From the NCBI RefSeq assembly GCF_019966595.1, contig NZ_JAINFJ010000003.1, positions 527,674 to 591,673 of the forward strand: 64,000 nt of DNA. The letters run 5' to 3'. This DNA is from Oricola indica (lineage in GTDB: Bacteria; Pseudomonadota; Alphaproteobacteria; Rhizobiales; Rhizobiaceae). The notes beneath the pieces were generated by a model that had not been told where the DNA came from, did not search any database, and saw nothing but the letters and a program-made list of their open reading frames with translations. The position numbers and the translations under genes are program-made. Below are positions 42,750 through 52,443 of this stretch, one piece after another (within the stretch, counting starts at the first letter, position 1; the number at the start of each line of letters is the position of its first letter).

Positions 42750-43334
42750 ATGTTCCTGTTCCTGAAAAACTTCCTGGCCCGATTGCGTTTGCCGCGGAGT
42801 GCCCTGCCCGTCCCTTCCCTGTCTGCCGCCGACATTGGAGCCTCGAACGAACCTTACCGCGATGCATTCGGCTACCATGATCCCGAGCTGGGCGACCTAA
42901 AGGACGATTGGAATTACGCTTGCTGGCGCGGACGCATGGTCTTCGAGTCGGGCGAGGATTGCGACCTTGTGCTGCTGGAAAGGGAGGAGGACGGTTTTCC
43001 CGACAGCGATCCACGTCCGTCCGGACTTGCACGCCTGCGCGATGCGCGGCTCATCTTGGAAAGCGAATTGATGGGCCGTGCGACCAGAGCCGTCATCGAG
43101 GCTCGCATGGCGCGCCTCAACTGGCGCGACGGACCACCGGCGGACCGGTGGGGACCGATCCAGATCCTCGTCTCGAAAGACGATACGCTCCGGCTGGCCA
43201 TATACGAAGGCGAAACCGATGAATATTCGCTCTGGATCGTGCGTTTCGACGAGTTGAACAGCCCCGTGGAGGTGCGCCGAACGCCTTTCATCGCAACCGA
43301 CAAGACGATCGACGACGTGGGCATCATCGTCTGA
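42750..43334 (+). CDS. Hypothetical acidic protein
   Basis: I do not recognise this 194-residue protein. Residues 1-20 are basic and hydrophobic (FLFLKNFLARLRLPR) and may form a weak membrane association. The rest is soluble and acidic with several Trp (DDWNYACWRGRMVFESGEDC, then WRDGPPADRWGPIQILVS). GGAG lies nine bases before the ATG. The next gene downstream on the same strand, 79 bases away, encodes a DUF2235 hydrolase. Function unknown. Confidence 0.7.
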   Translation: MFLFLKNFLARLRLPRSALPVPSLSAADIGASNEPYRDAFGYHDPELGDLKDDWNYACWRGRMVFESGEDCDLVLLEREEDGFPDSDPRPSGLARLRDARLILESELMGRATRAVIEARMARLNWRDGPPADRWGPIQILVSKDDTLRLAIYEGETDEYSLWIVRFDELNSPVEVRRTPFIATDKTIDDVGIIV

Positions 43335-43413
43335 ATATCGGCCTTGTCGTCCTCACGTCATTTTTCTTCGGCAGTGCTTCGCGTTATCCTTCCCTAAAGA
43401 AAGGTAACGCCCC

Positions 43414-44619
43414 ATGCCCAAGAACATCGTCATCCTGTGCGACGGGACGTCCAATGAAATCACCGAGAGCCGCACGAACATATTGCGGCTCTATGGCTGC
43501 ATGCGAAAGAACGACGACCAGCTCGTCTACTACGATCCCGGCGTCGGCACGTTCGGCGGGGCGAATGACTGGCTGAGTTGGACGCGCAAGGCCAAGGAAG
43601 TCTGGGGGTTGCTGACCGGCTGGGGTCTCGACCAGAATGTGAAGGAGACCTATCGCTTCCTTGTCGAGAACTTCGATCCAGGCAAACCGAAAACGAAGAC
43701 CCGGGCCGCAGTCCCACCTGACACGATCTTCATTTTCGGTTTCAGCCGCGGCGCGTATACCGCCCGTGTCCTCGCAGGCTTCATACACGCATTCGGCATC
43801 ATGGAGCGCCATCAGCTCAACCTGCTGGACTACGCGTTCCGCACATACAAGGCGATCAGCGACTATCGCGCTCCGGGCGACGAGGAAGCGGATATCGACC
43901 CCAACGCGGCCTTCCGCACCATGCGCCTCTATGAGCGCGCGCTCGGCACCTACCGGCCCGATATCAAGGCGCTGGGACTTTTCGACACGGTGAGCTCCGT
44001 CATCGAGATGGGCCGCTGGTTCCCGCAATTGCGCACACACGCCTTCACCAGCTCCAATCCGAGCGTCGAACATGTCCGTCATGCGGTCGCAATCGACGAG
44101 CAGCGCACCATGTTCAATCCGCTGCTCTGGCCGTCAGGCAAAGAGTTTTCCGGCCCTCCCTTCAAGCGGAAGGACCCTGTCCCGCAGGATGTAAAGGAGG
44201 TCTGGTTTTCGGGCTCGCATGGCGATGTCGGTGGCGGATATCCGGAACGCCAGAGCGCGCAGGCCAAGATACCGCTCCTGTGGATGATCGAGGAAACGCA
44301 AAAACTTGGCGTGAAATACTACCAGCCGACGGTGACGAAAATCGCTCGCGGCGAGGATGAAGATTTCCCGAAATACATGAAGCCCGGCGTCGGGCAGCCA
44401 ATCAACGGCTCCATGGTCGACTTCTGGCCTTTCGTGGAGTTCCTGCCGCGACGAATCCCGGAAACGTCCTTCAAGAAAGGCCCCGATGCGCGAGGTTTCT
44501 ACGTCCCGCTTTTCGACTACCGCCGCATCCCGGCCGGCGCGACGATCCATCCGACGGTTCGCGAGCGGATGAAACTCGACGCCTACTACCGGCCGCCGAA
44601 CGTGCCCAAAACGCCCTGA
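43414..44619 (+). CDS. DUF2235 alpha/beta-hydrolase
   Basis: 401 residues with the DUF2235 pattern: N-terminal KNIVILCDGTSNEI, the lipase-like nucleophile elbow IFGFSRGAYTARVLAGF near residue 110, and WFSGSHGDVGGGYPE further on with the catalytic Asp/His candidates. The Tle1 phospholipase effectors of type VI secretion belong to this domain family, but most genomic copies have no known substrate, and no VgrG or immunity gene is adjacent. Confidence 0.88.
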   Translation: MPKNIVILCDGTSNEITESRTNILRLYGCMRKNDDQLVYYDPGVGTFGGANDWLSWTRKAKEVWGLLTGWGLDQNVKETYRFLVENFDPGKPKTKTRAAVPPDTIFIFGFSRGAYTARVLAGFIHAFGIMERHQLNLLDYAFRTYKAISDYRAPGDEEADIDPNAAFRTMRLYERALGTYRPDIKALGLFDTVSSVIEMGRWFPQLRTHAFTSSNPSVEHVRHAVAIDEQRTMFNPLLWPSGKEFSGPPFKRKDPVPQDVKEVWFSGSHGDVGGGYPERQSAQAKIPLLWMIEETQKLGVKYYQPTVTKIARGEDEDFPKYMKPGVGQPINGSMVDFWPFVEFLPRRIPETSFKKGPDARGFYVPLFDYRRIPAGATIHPTVRERMKLDAYYRPPNVPKTP

Positions 44620-44641
44620 TAAGCGGGATTCGCGGCCCTAT

Positions 44642-44669
44642 TTGCAACCTGGCTGAATCGCACTATAGT
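44642..44669 (+). promoter_or_regulatory. Promoter of greA
   Basis: A -35-like TTGCAA (44642-44647) and a -10 TATAGT (44664-44669) stand 16 bases apart, a good sigma-70 match. The transcript would start near 44676, giving a leader of about 115 bases before greA. Confidence 0.6.
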
Positions 44670-44687
44670 CTTTGCGAACTGAAGAAG

Positions 44688-44725
44688 CGGTTCCTGAGCG
44701 TTCGCTCCGGGGGCCGTTTTATTTT
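44688..44725 (+). terminator. Terminator-like hairpin in the greA leader
   Basis: The core stem is gagcg/cgctc (44696-44707) extended by CC/GG, two G-U pairs and CGG/CCG to 44688-44716 with one mismatch and one bulge, directly followed by TTTTATTTT. It begins about 12 bases after the predicted start of transcription and ends before the greA ribosome-binding site, so it would stop part of the transcripts early. In E. coli greA has a comparable leader terminator that releases the GraL short RNAs; the likeness here is in arrangement, not sequence. Confidence 0.6.
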
Positions 44726-44789
44726 GTGCCGCGCCGGTGGCAGAGAGGCGCGCGCAAATCAACGGGGCCAATAAGAAGGATCAGGCCAA

Positions 44790-45263
44790 ATGGAAAAAGC
44801 GCCAATGACTGCGAATGGTTTCGCGCAGCTCAAGGAAGAGCTTCGCTGGCGCCAGCAGGAGGAACGCCCTCGCATCATCGAGGCGATTTCCGAAGCGCGC
44901 GCCCATGGCGACTTGTCCGAGAACGCCGAATATCACGCCGCCAAGGAAGCTCAGTCTCACAATGAGGGGCGGATCGGCGAACTGGAGGATCTCGTCAGCC
45001 GCGCGGACATCATCGACATTTCCAAGCTGTCCGGCACGTCGGTGAAATTCGGCGCGACCGTGACGCTTGCCGATGAGGATACGGACGAGGAAAAGGTCTA
45101 CCAGATCGTCGGCGACCAGGAAGCCGACGTGAAAGCCGGGAGGATTTCGATCTCCTCACCGATCGCCCGCGCGCTGATCGGCAAGGAGGAAGGCGACTCC
45201 GTCGAAGTTCAGGCTCCCGGCGGCGCGCGTGGCTACGAGATCGTCAGCGTGAAATACATTTAG
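44790..45263 (+). CDS. greA: Transcription elongation factor GreA
   Basis: Rescues backtracked RNA polymerase by promoting transcript cleavage. 157 residues; the coiled-coil N-terminal domain with acidic tip ([17 protein letters not shown]) contacts the active site, and the C-terminal FKBP-like domain ends with [25 protein letters not shown] precedes the ATG by nine bases. Its leader carries a promoter and a terminator-like hairpin, and a stem-loop lies after the gene. Confidence 0.96.
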   Translation: MEKAPMTANGFAQLKEELRWRQQEERPRIIEAISEARAHGDLSENAEYHAAKEAQSHNEGRIGELEDLVSRADIIDISKLSGTSVKFGATVTLADEDTDEEKVYQIVGDQEADVKAGRISISSPIARALIGKEEGDSVEVQAPGGARGYEIVSVKYI

Positions 45264-45326
45264 ATCGGTCAGCAAGCCGCCCGGGAACATTCCAGACAAC
45301 TCACGGACTGCAATAGCTCACCAGAA

Positions 45327-45349
45327 ACGCCCGGCAAAAAGCCGGGCGT
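45327..45349 (+). terminator. Stem-loop after greA
   Basis: A perfect 9-base-pair stem (ACGCCCGGC with GCCGGGCGT, loop AAAAA) lies 64 bases after the greA stop. No T run follows, so termination here would be partial or assisted, or the loop may protect the 3-prime end. Confidence 0.45.
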
Positions 45350-45489
45350 GCGGTGTGCAAAAGTAGGTCGTTAGCGGAGTTCGGACTCCCGCCACGGTTT
45401 GTCCCGATACCGAGAATCCGCTATCAGCTTTTGATGGCGGACATTACGTCGCGCGCCGGCGGCAGACGACGACCTGCGGACAAACTGGA

Positions 45490-46326
45490 ATGGGTCTCAG
45501 TACGAAACGAAAACAGGCCTGTTTTCTGCCGAGGGACTTCAAACCGCTCGGCAAGAACGAGCTGATCCGACTCGGCAGTGACAACAAGGGCGGCTATGTC
45601 GTGTCCGCCGATGCAGTCACCAGCACAAGATATCTCCTCTCGCTCGGTCTCGGAAACAGATGCGAATTCGAGCTGGATTTCGCCGCCATGGCGCGGCTGA
45701 AGCGACTGCATGCCCATGACCCCGCGCTCGACGCGGACGAATTGCGCGAGGCGGGACGCCGATCGATATTGCCTTTTTTCGGCGACACGCCCCAGCGTCG
45801 CAGGGCGCGCGCGCATCTGAAAAACTACCGCACGCTCTTTACGGACCGTGGCCCGGATTTCCGGCACTCGCGCGACCCTATCGGGCTCAGCGAGGGCGCC
45901 ATCCCCCTCCACGAGGCACTTGCCGCACTGGGCTCCGAGCCTGGAAGAGGGTTCCTGAAATGCGATATCGGCGGCGCCGAATACGAGATGCTCGATGCCA
46001 TCATCGAAGCCAATGAGTCCCTGTCCGGGCTTGTGATCGCATTCCACGACGTTCCCGCGAGACTGCGGGAGATCAGGGTCTTCCTGATGGCGATGAAGGA
46101 CTTCATGGTTCTCGACAATATTGTCGCGGACAACCGGCGCGGCGTTGATCCGCAAGGTTTGCCGAATGTCATAACCCTTTCCATGTCCACTGCTTTTCCC
46201 GTCGATCCGCATATCCCGACCGCCGGGGCGACACGACGCTACAAGATCCTGAACGAGCCGGACGACCCGAGCCTGATTGACTTCGAAATCCTCTACGTGG
46301 ATGATCAGGAAAAGGGGACCAGATAG
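45490..46326 (+). CDS. FkbM-like methyltransferase family protein
   Basis: 278 residues. The N-terminus LIRLGSDNKGGYVVSADAV and the central block GFLKCDIGGAEYEMLDAIIE match the SAM-binding pattern of the FkbM family (usual form DIEGAE; here the Glu is Gly). The rest is soluble. The acceptor substrate is not known; such genes often lie in surface-polysaccharide loci, but this one has no such neighbours. The ribosome-binding site is weak. Confidence 0.72.
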   Translation: MGLSTKRKQACFLPRDFKPLGKNELIRLGSDNKGGYVVSADAVTSTRYLLSLGLGNRCEFELDFAAMARLKRLHAHDPALDADELREAGRRSILPFFGDTPQRRRARAHLKNYRTLFTDRGPDFRHSRDPIGLSEGAIPLHEALAALGSEPGRGFLKCDIGGAEYEMLDAIIEANESLSGLVIAFHDVPARLREIRVFLMAMKDFMVLDNIVADNRRGVDPQGLPNVITLSMSTAFPVDPHIPTAGATRRYKILNEPDDPSLIDFEILYVDDQEKGTR

Positions 46327-46347
46327 GGCTCGTCCGAGCCGATCGGC

Positions 46348-46851
46348 CTAACCGGCTTGCGTCGTTTCCGACCCGTCGAAGGCGATCAGCCCCTCATCCT
46401 TGACCTTGCGTATCGTCAATGCGGTGCGCACGGTATCGACATTTTCGGATGCGGTCAGTTCTTCAAGCACGAAATCCTGAAACGTTCGAAAATCCGGTGC
46501 GACGCAGTGCAGGAGAAAGTCGCTATCGCCCGAAACCATCCATGCCTCGCGCACAAGCGGCCAGCCGCTGGTCCGCGAAGCAAATGCCTTCAATTCCGCG
46601 TCCGACTGGTGGTGCAGTCCGACAAGACAGAACGCGACAATCTCCTGTCCGAGCCGGGTCGTGTCGAGGATGGCGCGATAGCCAGCGATGATTCCGGCCT
46701 CTTCCAGCCGACGGACCCGTCGTAGGCATGGCGGAGCCGAGATGCCGACGCGGCTCGCCAGTTCCACATTGGTCATGCGACCGTCATTCTGCAATTCGCG
46801 CAAAATGGCCAGATCGATGGAATCGAGTTCGACGGTGTCTTTCATGACCAA
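46348..46851 (-). CDS. Lrp/AsnC family transcriptional regulator
   Basis: 167 residues: an N-terminal winged helix (IDLAILRELQNDGRMTNVELASRVGISAP) and a C-terminal RAM ligand-binding domain. Family members respond to amino acids; the ligand here is unknown. It is divergent from trxB with about 170 bases between. A second ATG six bases downstream (46845, MKDTVELD) may be the true start. Confidence 0.92.
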   Translation of the reverse strand: MVMKDTVELDSIDLAILRELQNDGRMTNVELASRVGISAPPCLRRVRRLEEAGIIAGYRAILDTTRLGQEIVAFCLVGLHHQSDAELKAFASRTSGWPLVREAWMVSGDSDFLLHCVAPDFRTFQDFVLEELTASENVDTVRTALTIRKVKDEGLIAFDGSETTQAG

Positions 46852-47019
46852 GGATTATTGTCAGAATTTCGCAGTGACAACAAAAATGGCGAATACTGCC
46901 GCCACTAGGCAGTGGGCACCCGGCCTCGCGCCCTTGCGCGCGAACTACCGCAAGCCTTAGATAATGGCCAAGGATCGCGGGTTACCGATCTCCCGCTTTT
47001 TCACTCGAAAGGTCAAGAC

Positions 47020-47997
47020 ATGAGTGCGACGAAACACAGCCCCGTGCTGATCATCGGGTCCGGTCCGGCTGGCTACACCGCCGGAATCTACACGGCCCGC
47101 GCGATGCTGGAGCCCGTCCTCGTGGCCGGAATGGAACAGGGCGGCCAGTTGACGATCACGACGGATGTGGAGAACTATCCAGGCTATGCGGAGCCCGTCA
47201 TGGGTCCGTGGATGATGGAGCAGATGCTGGAGCAGGCGAAGAACGTCGGCACCGAGGTCATCAACGATGTCATCACCGAAGTCGATCTCGACGCACGGCC
47301 CTTCCGCGCCATTGGCGACAGCGGAACCGTTTACACCGCAGATGCACTCATCATCGCGACAGGCGCCCAGGCCAAATGGCTCGGCATCGATAGCGAGAAA
47401 ACCTACATGGGATATGGCGTCTCCGCTTGCGCGACCTGTGACGGCTTTTTCTATCGCGGAAAGGACGTGATCGTCGTCGGCGGAGGAAACTCGGCGGTCG
47501 AGGAATCCCTCTATCTCGCCAATCTCGCGAAATCGGTCACGCTTGTGCACCGCCGCGACGAGTTGCGTTCGGAGAAGATCCTGCAGGAGAGGCTCTTCGC
47601 CAAGGAGAACGTCACCATCATGTGGGACACGGTGATCGACGAGATTCTCGGCGCCAAGAACAATCCGGCCCTCCCCGCCGCCGTGACCGGCGCGCGGCTG
47701 AAGAACGTCAAGACGGGCGAGACCAGCGAAATGCCGATCGACGGCATCTTCGTCGCGATCGGGCACGCGCCGGCCGTTTCGCTCTTCGAAGGCAAGCTGA
47801 AGCAGAAGCCGAACGGCTATCTGTGGACGGCGCCGGATTCGACCGCGACCAACATTCCCGGTGTCTTTGCCGCCGGCGATGTCACCGACGACGTTTACCG
47901 TCAGGCCGTCACCGCCGCCGGACTGGGCTGCATGGCCGCATTGGAAGCGGAAAAATACCTGGCTGCACAGGAATCGGAGCTGCAGGCCGCCGAATAA
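47020..47997 (+). CDS. trxB: Thioredoxin reductase
   Basis: NADPH-dependent flavoenzyme reducing thioredoxin. The FAD-binding LIIGSGPAGYTAGIY is near the start, the redox pair CATC is at residues 137-140 (SACATCDGFFYRG), and NADPH- and FAD-binding follow (VVGGGNSAVEES, PGVFAAGDVTDD). The frame is open to 46912 but homologues start at the ATG at 47020. It is followed 30 bases later by a lysR gene, the order known for lsrB/vtlR in rhizobia and Brucella. Confidence 0.96.
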   Translation: MSATKHSPVLIIGSGPAGYTAGIYTARAMLEPVLVAGMEQGGQLTITTDVENYPGYAEPVMGPWMMEQMLEQAKNVGTEVINDVITEVDLDARPFRAIGDSGTVYTADALIIATGAQAKWLGIDSEKTYMGYGVSACATCDGFFYRGKDVIVVGGGNSAVEESLYLANLAKSVTLVHRRDELRSEKILQERLFAKENVTIMWDTVIDEILGAKNNPALPAAVTGARLKNVKTGETSEMPIDGIFVAIGHAPAVSLFEGKLKQKPNGYLWTAPDSTATNIPGVFAAGDVTDDVYRQAVTAAGLGCMAALEAEKYLAAQESELQAAE

Positions 47998-48027
47998 GCC
48001 TGCAGTGCTGAGGGGAGAACCAGAGCC

Positions 48028-48924
48028 ATGCCGCTAGATTGGGACAAATTGCGTGTATTCCACGCTGCCGCAGAGGCCGGGTCATTCACCCATGCCGGCG
48101 AAACGCTGCACATGTCGCAATCGGCGGTAAGCCGTCAGGTTTCCGCGCTCGAGCATGAAGTCGGGGTCGCGCTGTTCAACCGGCATGCGCGCGGTCTGGT
48201 GCTGACGGAACAGGGCGAACATCTTTTCCGCGCCGCGAATGAAGTGTTCGTCAAGCTGGAAACCGTTCGTGCCCAGCTTTCGGAATCCACCGAACGTCCC
48301 TCCGGTCAATTGCGCGTGACGACGACGGTAGGCCTGGGCTCCGGCTGGCTTACCTACCGCGTGCAGGATTTCCTCGAGCTTTTTCCGGAAATCCAATTGC
48401 ACCTGATGCTGTCGAACGAAGAGCTCGACCTGAACATGCGGCAGGCGGACTGCGCGATCCGTCTGCGGGCTCCCTCGCAGCCGGATCTGATCCAGCGCAA
48501 GCTGTTTACCGTGCATTTTCACGTCTATGCGTCCCCGTCCTATCTCAACAAGTACGGACGACCGGAGAAGCCCGAGGATCTGGACAATCACCGTATTATC
48601 GGTTTTGCGGAACCAGCCCCCGCCTATCTGATGGAAATGCGCTCGTTCCTCACCCTGGGAAGACCGGACGGCACGCCGAGGGTGCCGGTTCTGGACATCA
48701 ATTCGATCATGTCGATCAAGCGCGCCGTGCAGCGCGGCATCGGAATAGCCATGCTTCCCGACTACGCGGTCGAGAAGGATGCGGGGCTGGTCCAGCTTCT
48801 CGGCAATGTGGCGCTGCCGTCATTCGACACGTATTTCGTATACCCTGAGGCCCTTCGCAACAGCGCCAAACTTCAGGCTTTCCGGGATTTTCTTATCTCC
48901 AAGGCACGCAGCTGGGAGTTCTGA
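48028..48924 (+). CDS. LysR-type regulator, LsrB/VtlR-like
   Basis: 298 residues. The N-terminal helix-turn-helix (AETLHMSQSAVSRQVSALEH) is followed by the effector-binding domain. Its place after trxB, and the small-RNA gene downstream, match the LsrB/VtlR locus of rhizobia and Brucella, where this regulator controls the AbcR small RNA, cell-envelope and stress functions. The assignment to that subgroup is from context; orthology would need a tree. A perfect T-N11-A palindrome (48972-48984) downstream is a likely binding site. Confidence 0.9.
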   Translation: MPLDWDKLRVFHAAAEAGSFTHAGETLHMSQSAVSRQVSALEHEVGVALFNRHARGLVLTEQGEHLFRAANEVFVKLETVRAQLSESTERPSGQLRVTTTVGLGSGWLTYRVQDFLELFPEIQLHLMLSNEELDLNMRQADCAIRLRAPSQPDLIQRKLFTVHFHVYASPSYLNKYGRPEKPEDLDNHRIIGFAEPAPAYLMEMRSFLTLGRPDGTPRVPVLDINSIMSIKRAVQRGIGIAMLPDYAVEKDAGLVQLLGNVALPSFDTYFVYPEALRNSAKLQAFRDFLISKARSWEF

Positions 48925-48971
48925 TCGCCCGCGATGCATACATGGTTTTCGAGCTATGCGTCTAATGCATA

Positions 48972-48984
48972 TGTGCAATGCACA
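48972..48984. promoter_or_regulatory. LysR-type T-N11-A operator
   Basis: TGTGCAATGCACA is a perfect palindrome around a central A, with the T-N11-A spacing of LysR-regulator sites. An ATGCAT palindrome sits just upstream at 48965-48970. The centre is about 50 bases before the predicted start of the small RNA and 48 bases after the lysR stop codon, an activator-like position. Confidence 0.6.
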
Positions 48985-48992
48985 AAAAGAAA

Positions 48993-49021
48993 TTGAAATT
49001 TAACCGGACGGTCAGCATATT
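48993..49021 (+). promoter_or_regulatory. Promoter of the small-RNA gene
   Basis: TTGAAA (48993-48998) and CATATT (49016-49021) stand 17 bases apart. The -35 is good and the -10 is also compatible with the heat-shock sigma RpoH pattern of alphaproteobacteria. Transcription would begin near 49028. Which sigma acts is not decided by sequence alone. Confidence 0.5.
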
Positions 49022-49027
49022 ACGAAC

Positions 49028-49160
49028 ATCAAGAACACGCCGTATCCTCCTCCCACGGTACTGTTCGAGATTTTCGAATGAGAAGGCTATCCTCCTCCCA
49101 GCCTTCCCATGAGCGAGACCGGGCCGCTATCCTCCTCCCAGCGCGCCCGGTCTTTTTTTA
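49028..49160 (+). ncRNA. Small RNA with three CCTCCTCCC loops (CcsR/cuckoo-like, AbcR position)
   Basis: Three hairpins carry the identical 11-base loop ATCCTCCTCCC: hairpin 1 at 49040-49058 (stem CCGT/ACGG), hairpin 2 at 49082-49106 (stem GAAGGCT/AGCCTTC), hairpin 3 at 49116-49153 (long stem, 13 base pairs with a bulge) followed by seven T, a textbook terminator. A small hairpin (TTCGA/TCGAA) lies between the first two. The loop is complementary to Shine-Dalgarno sequences, so the RNA should block translation of many mRNAs. The 5-prime end is inferred from the promoter. Known CcsR/cuckoo RNAs share the loop; the AbcR RNAs share the place after lsrB. No coding potential is needed to explain it. 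Confidence 0.85.
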
Positions 49161-49391
49161 TCCAAACCGCTAAGAATGCAGACCACCGCGAGCGATTGCG
49201 GTCGCCATCTCCGCATAAACACCACCTTGGTCGATCAGAGAACGAGCCCCGGTGTAACCGCCCTCACCGCGCGTAATCCACAGGCTCACATTTCGTTTCG
49301 ATCAGCGGGGCAAAGCTGATTGGGAAAGCCGGCGTGGTGCAAATAACCTCGCATCGGTTGGGGGGCGACATGCAAACGGGAGACTTGTCGC

Positions 49392-49790
49392 ATGCTCGTC
49401 CGCTACCTTACGCTCACCACAGCTCTGCTCTTCTGCTATCCGTCCCTTGCCGCCGACCTGTCCTGCAACGGCCTCGTTGCTCCCGGCCAGAGCCTCGTCT
49501 GCGCCGGCTTTGAACCGAACTGGGCGATCGAACTGAAGTGCGACGGCGCGTTGACATCGAATTTCACCGATGCCTTTTCCGGCAATATCGCAGTGACCGC
49601 CGGGAGTGTCGCGATTCTTGCCGAAGATCCATGGCAATTCGAGACGAGCCACCCTGTCGCCGGCACGATCGCCTATACGCCCGCGGGATGCATGGACGAG
49701 AGCGACCGCATCTTCGATTTCACATTCACCCCGACAGCGGCACCGGGACTCGCCGGTCCGTTTCATCCATTCTGCTGCCGGATCGAATAA
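49392..49790 (+). CDS. Exported hypothetical protein
   Basis: 132 residues with an N-terminal signal peptide (LVRYLTLTTALLFCYPSLAA, cleavage after AA). The mature part has five cysteines and a block CAGFEPNWAIELKCDG similar to the GTEPFW-type pattern of COG3650 proteins, and ends FHPFCCRIE. No enzyme motif is visible. It lies 231 bases after the small-RNA terminator, a stretch in which I see no other convincing gene. Confidence 0.75.
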   Translation: MLVRYLTLTTALLFCYPSLAADLSCNGLVAPGQSLVCAGFEPNWAIELKCDGALTSNFTDAFSGNIAVTAGSVAILAEDPWQFETSHPVAGTIAYTPAGCMDESDRIFDFTFTPTAAPGLAGPFHPFCCRIE

Positions 49791-49836
49791 TTCGCACTGA
49801 AAAATAGCGCAATCACAGCCGACCGGTAATGCAATG

Positions 49837-49868
49837 CATCCGCCACCTGCAGGGCGGATGTATTAATC
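49837..49868 (+). terminator. Possible terminator after the exported protein gene
   Basis: An 8-base-pair stem (CATCCGCC with GGCGGATG, loop of eight, 49837-49860) is followed by a T/A-rich TATTAATC. It lies 47 bases after the stop codon. The T run is poor, so confidence is limited. Confidence 0.4.
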
Positions 49869-49974
49869 TCCCTATTCACTTAACGGTATTTTCTTCTTTT
49901 CCGTGAATTGTTCCATCAGAGCGAGAATATACTTTCTCGATTTGCGCGGCGGTGGTTTTCGGAAAGGAAGCGTG

Positions 49975-50586
49975 ATGTCACAGGGACAGGCTCGGAGCGC
50001 CACGTTCGGACGAAGAGGGCTAGCGGAACCGTCCACGCGGCCGAGGCAGCGGTTCGGTTCTACGGGACCTATGTCGGGCAGGCCGCAAATGCCCGGCGAG
50101 AGGATCGAAGGCGACATCGTAGCGCCGAGGACAGTCAGCGAACATCCGGTGTGGTCCTATTTCAAGGCGTGCGTGGCGGCGTTCGCCACGGCGATCCTGT
50201 TGTCGGGCTTCTTCATGGATTCCAACGCGCCCGCCCCGTTCGCTTCGCGCATATTCGTTAATTTCGTCAGCGGCATCGTGATGATGACCTTCGCGCCGCT
50301 CCTGCTGATCCCGATCCGGTTGCTTTCAGACCTTTTCCGGCTGGTATCCGTGCCTCGCGGCGTCTCTGACATCCTCATTGGCGGCTTGGTCGGCTCGCTG
50401 ATGCTTTTACCGGCGATCACCGAGGGCACCGCACCGGATCCGCTGGCGGGCTGTTTCGTCGTCGGCGGACTGCTCGGCGGCTTCGTGTTCTGGCGCGCGC
50501 GCGGCTATCCGGGGCTCAGTTCGCACCATCATCGTATGGCAGACCAGTTCGGCGCGGCTCTCGACAAGTCCCGCCAGCAACTTTGA
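49975..50586 (+). CDS. Hypothetical membrane protein
   Basis: 203 residues. A basic, disordered N-terminal part of about 55 residues is followed by four hydrophobic segments (first AAFATAILLSGFFMDSNAPA, last LAGCFVVGGLLGGFVFWRARG) and a short His-rich, hydrophilic tail. The ATG at 49975 follows GGAAAGGAAG; the frame is open further upstream but lacks a better start. I do not recognise the family. It is convergent with ettA across a shared terminator hairpin. Confidence 0.72.
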   Translation: MSQGQARSATFGRRGLAEPSTRPRQRFGSTGPMSGRPQMPGERIEGDIVAPRTVSEHPVWSYFKACVAAFATAILLSGFFMDSNAPAPFASRIFVNFVSGIVMMTFAPLLLIPIRLLSDLFRLVSVPRGVSDILIGGLVGSLMLLPAITEGTAPDPLAGCFVVGGLLGGFVFWRARGYPGLSSHHHRMADQFGAALDKSRQQL

Positions 50587-50588
50587 CC

Positions 50589-50614
50589 AAAACGCCGCGC
50601 CCCAAGGCGCGGCG
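50589..50614 (-). terminator. Rho-independent terminator after ettA
   Basis: A perfect 9-base-pair stem (CGCCGCGCC with GGCGCGGCG, loop of four, 50593-50614) is followed on the minus strand by TTTT. It lies nine bases beyond the ettA stop and could also stop transcripts of the convergent gene, though no T run follows on the plus strand. Confidence 0.75.
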
Positions 50615-50622
50615 ACCATCAG

Positions 50623-52272
<1,650 letters not shown>

Positions 52273-52443
52273 CGGGCAAAAAGCTCCATTGCGCATGTTT
52301 TCGTGGAATTGCGCGCTTCCTAGGTGAATTTCCCTTCGCCTGCAACGGGCCAGAACGGCTCGGTTTCCAGTTCGCCGATTAATCCGATCTTAGCCGCTTT
52401 CGGTTATGCTGACTGTGCAGACCAGCGGCTGGAGCAGACATTC

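Noticed and set aside
49003..49030. DUF1127 gene upstream of the small RNA, expected from Rhodobacter ccsR loci
   Set aside because: The only frame there is a 15-codon remnant without the DUF1127 pattern.
49040..49140. CRISPR-like repeat of TATCCTCCTCCCA
   Set aside because: Only three copies, unequal spacing, and each sits in a hairpin loop. It is explained by the small-RNA structure.
49170..49289. A 39-codon minus-strand frame with GTG start, encoding LWITRGEGGYTGARSL and more
   Set aside because: It looks protein-like, but the GTG has no ribosome-binding site, several codons (GGT, CGT, GCT) are unlike the neighbours and it faces the small-RNA terminator. It could be a remnant of a lost gene; not enough to call.
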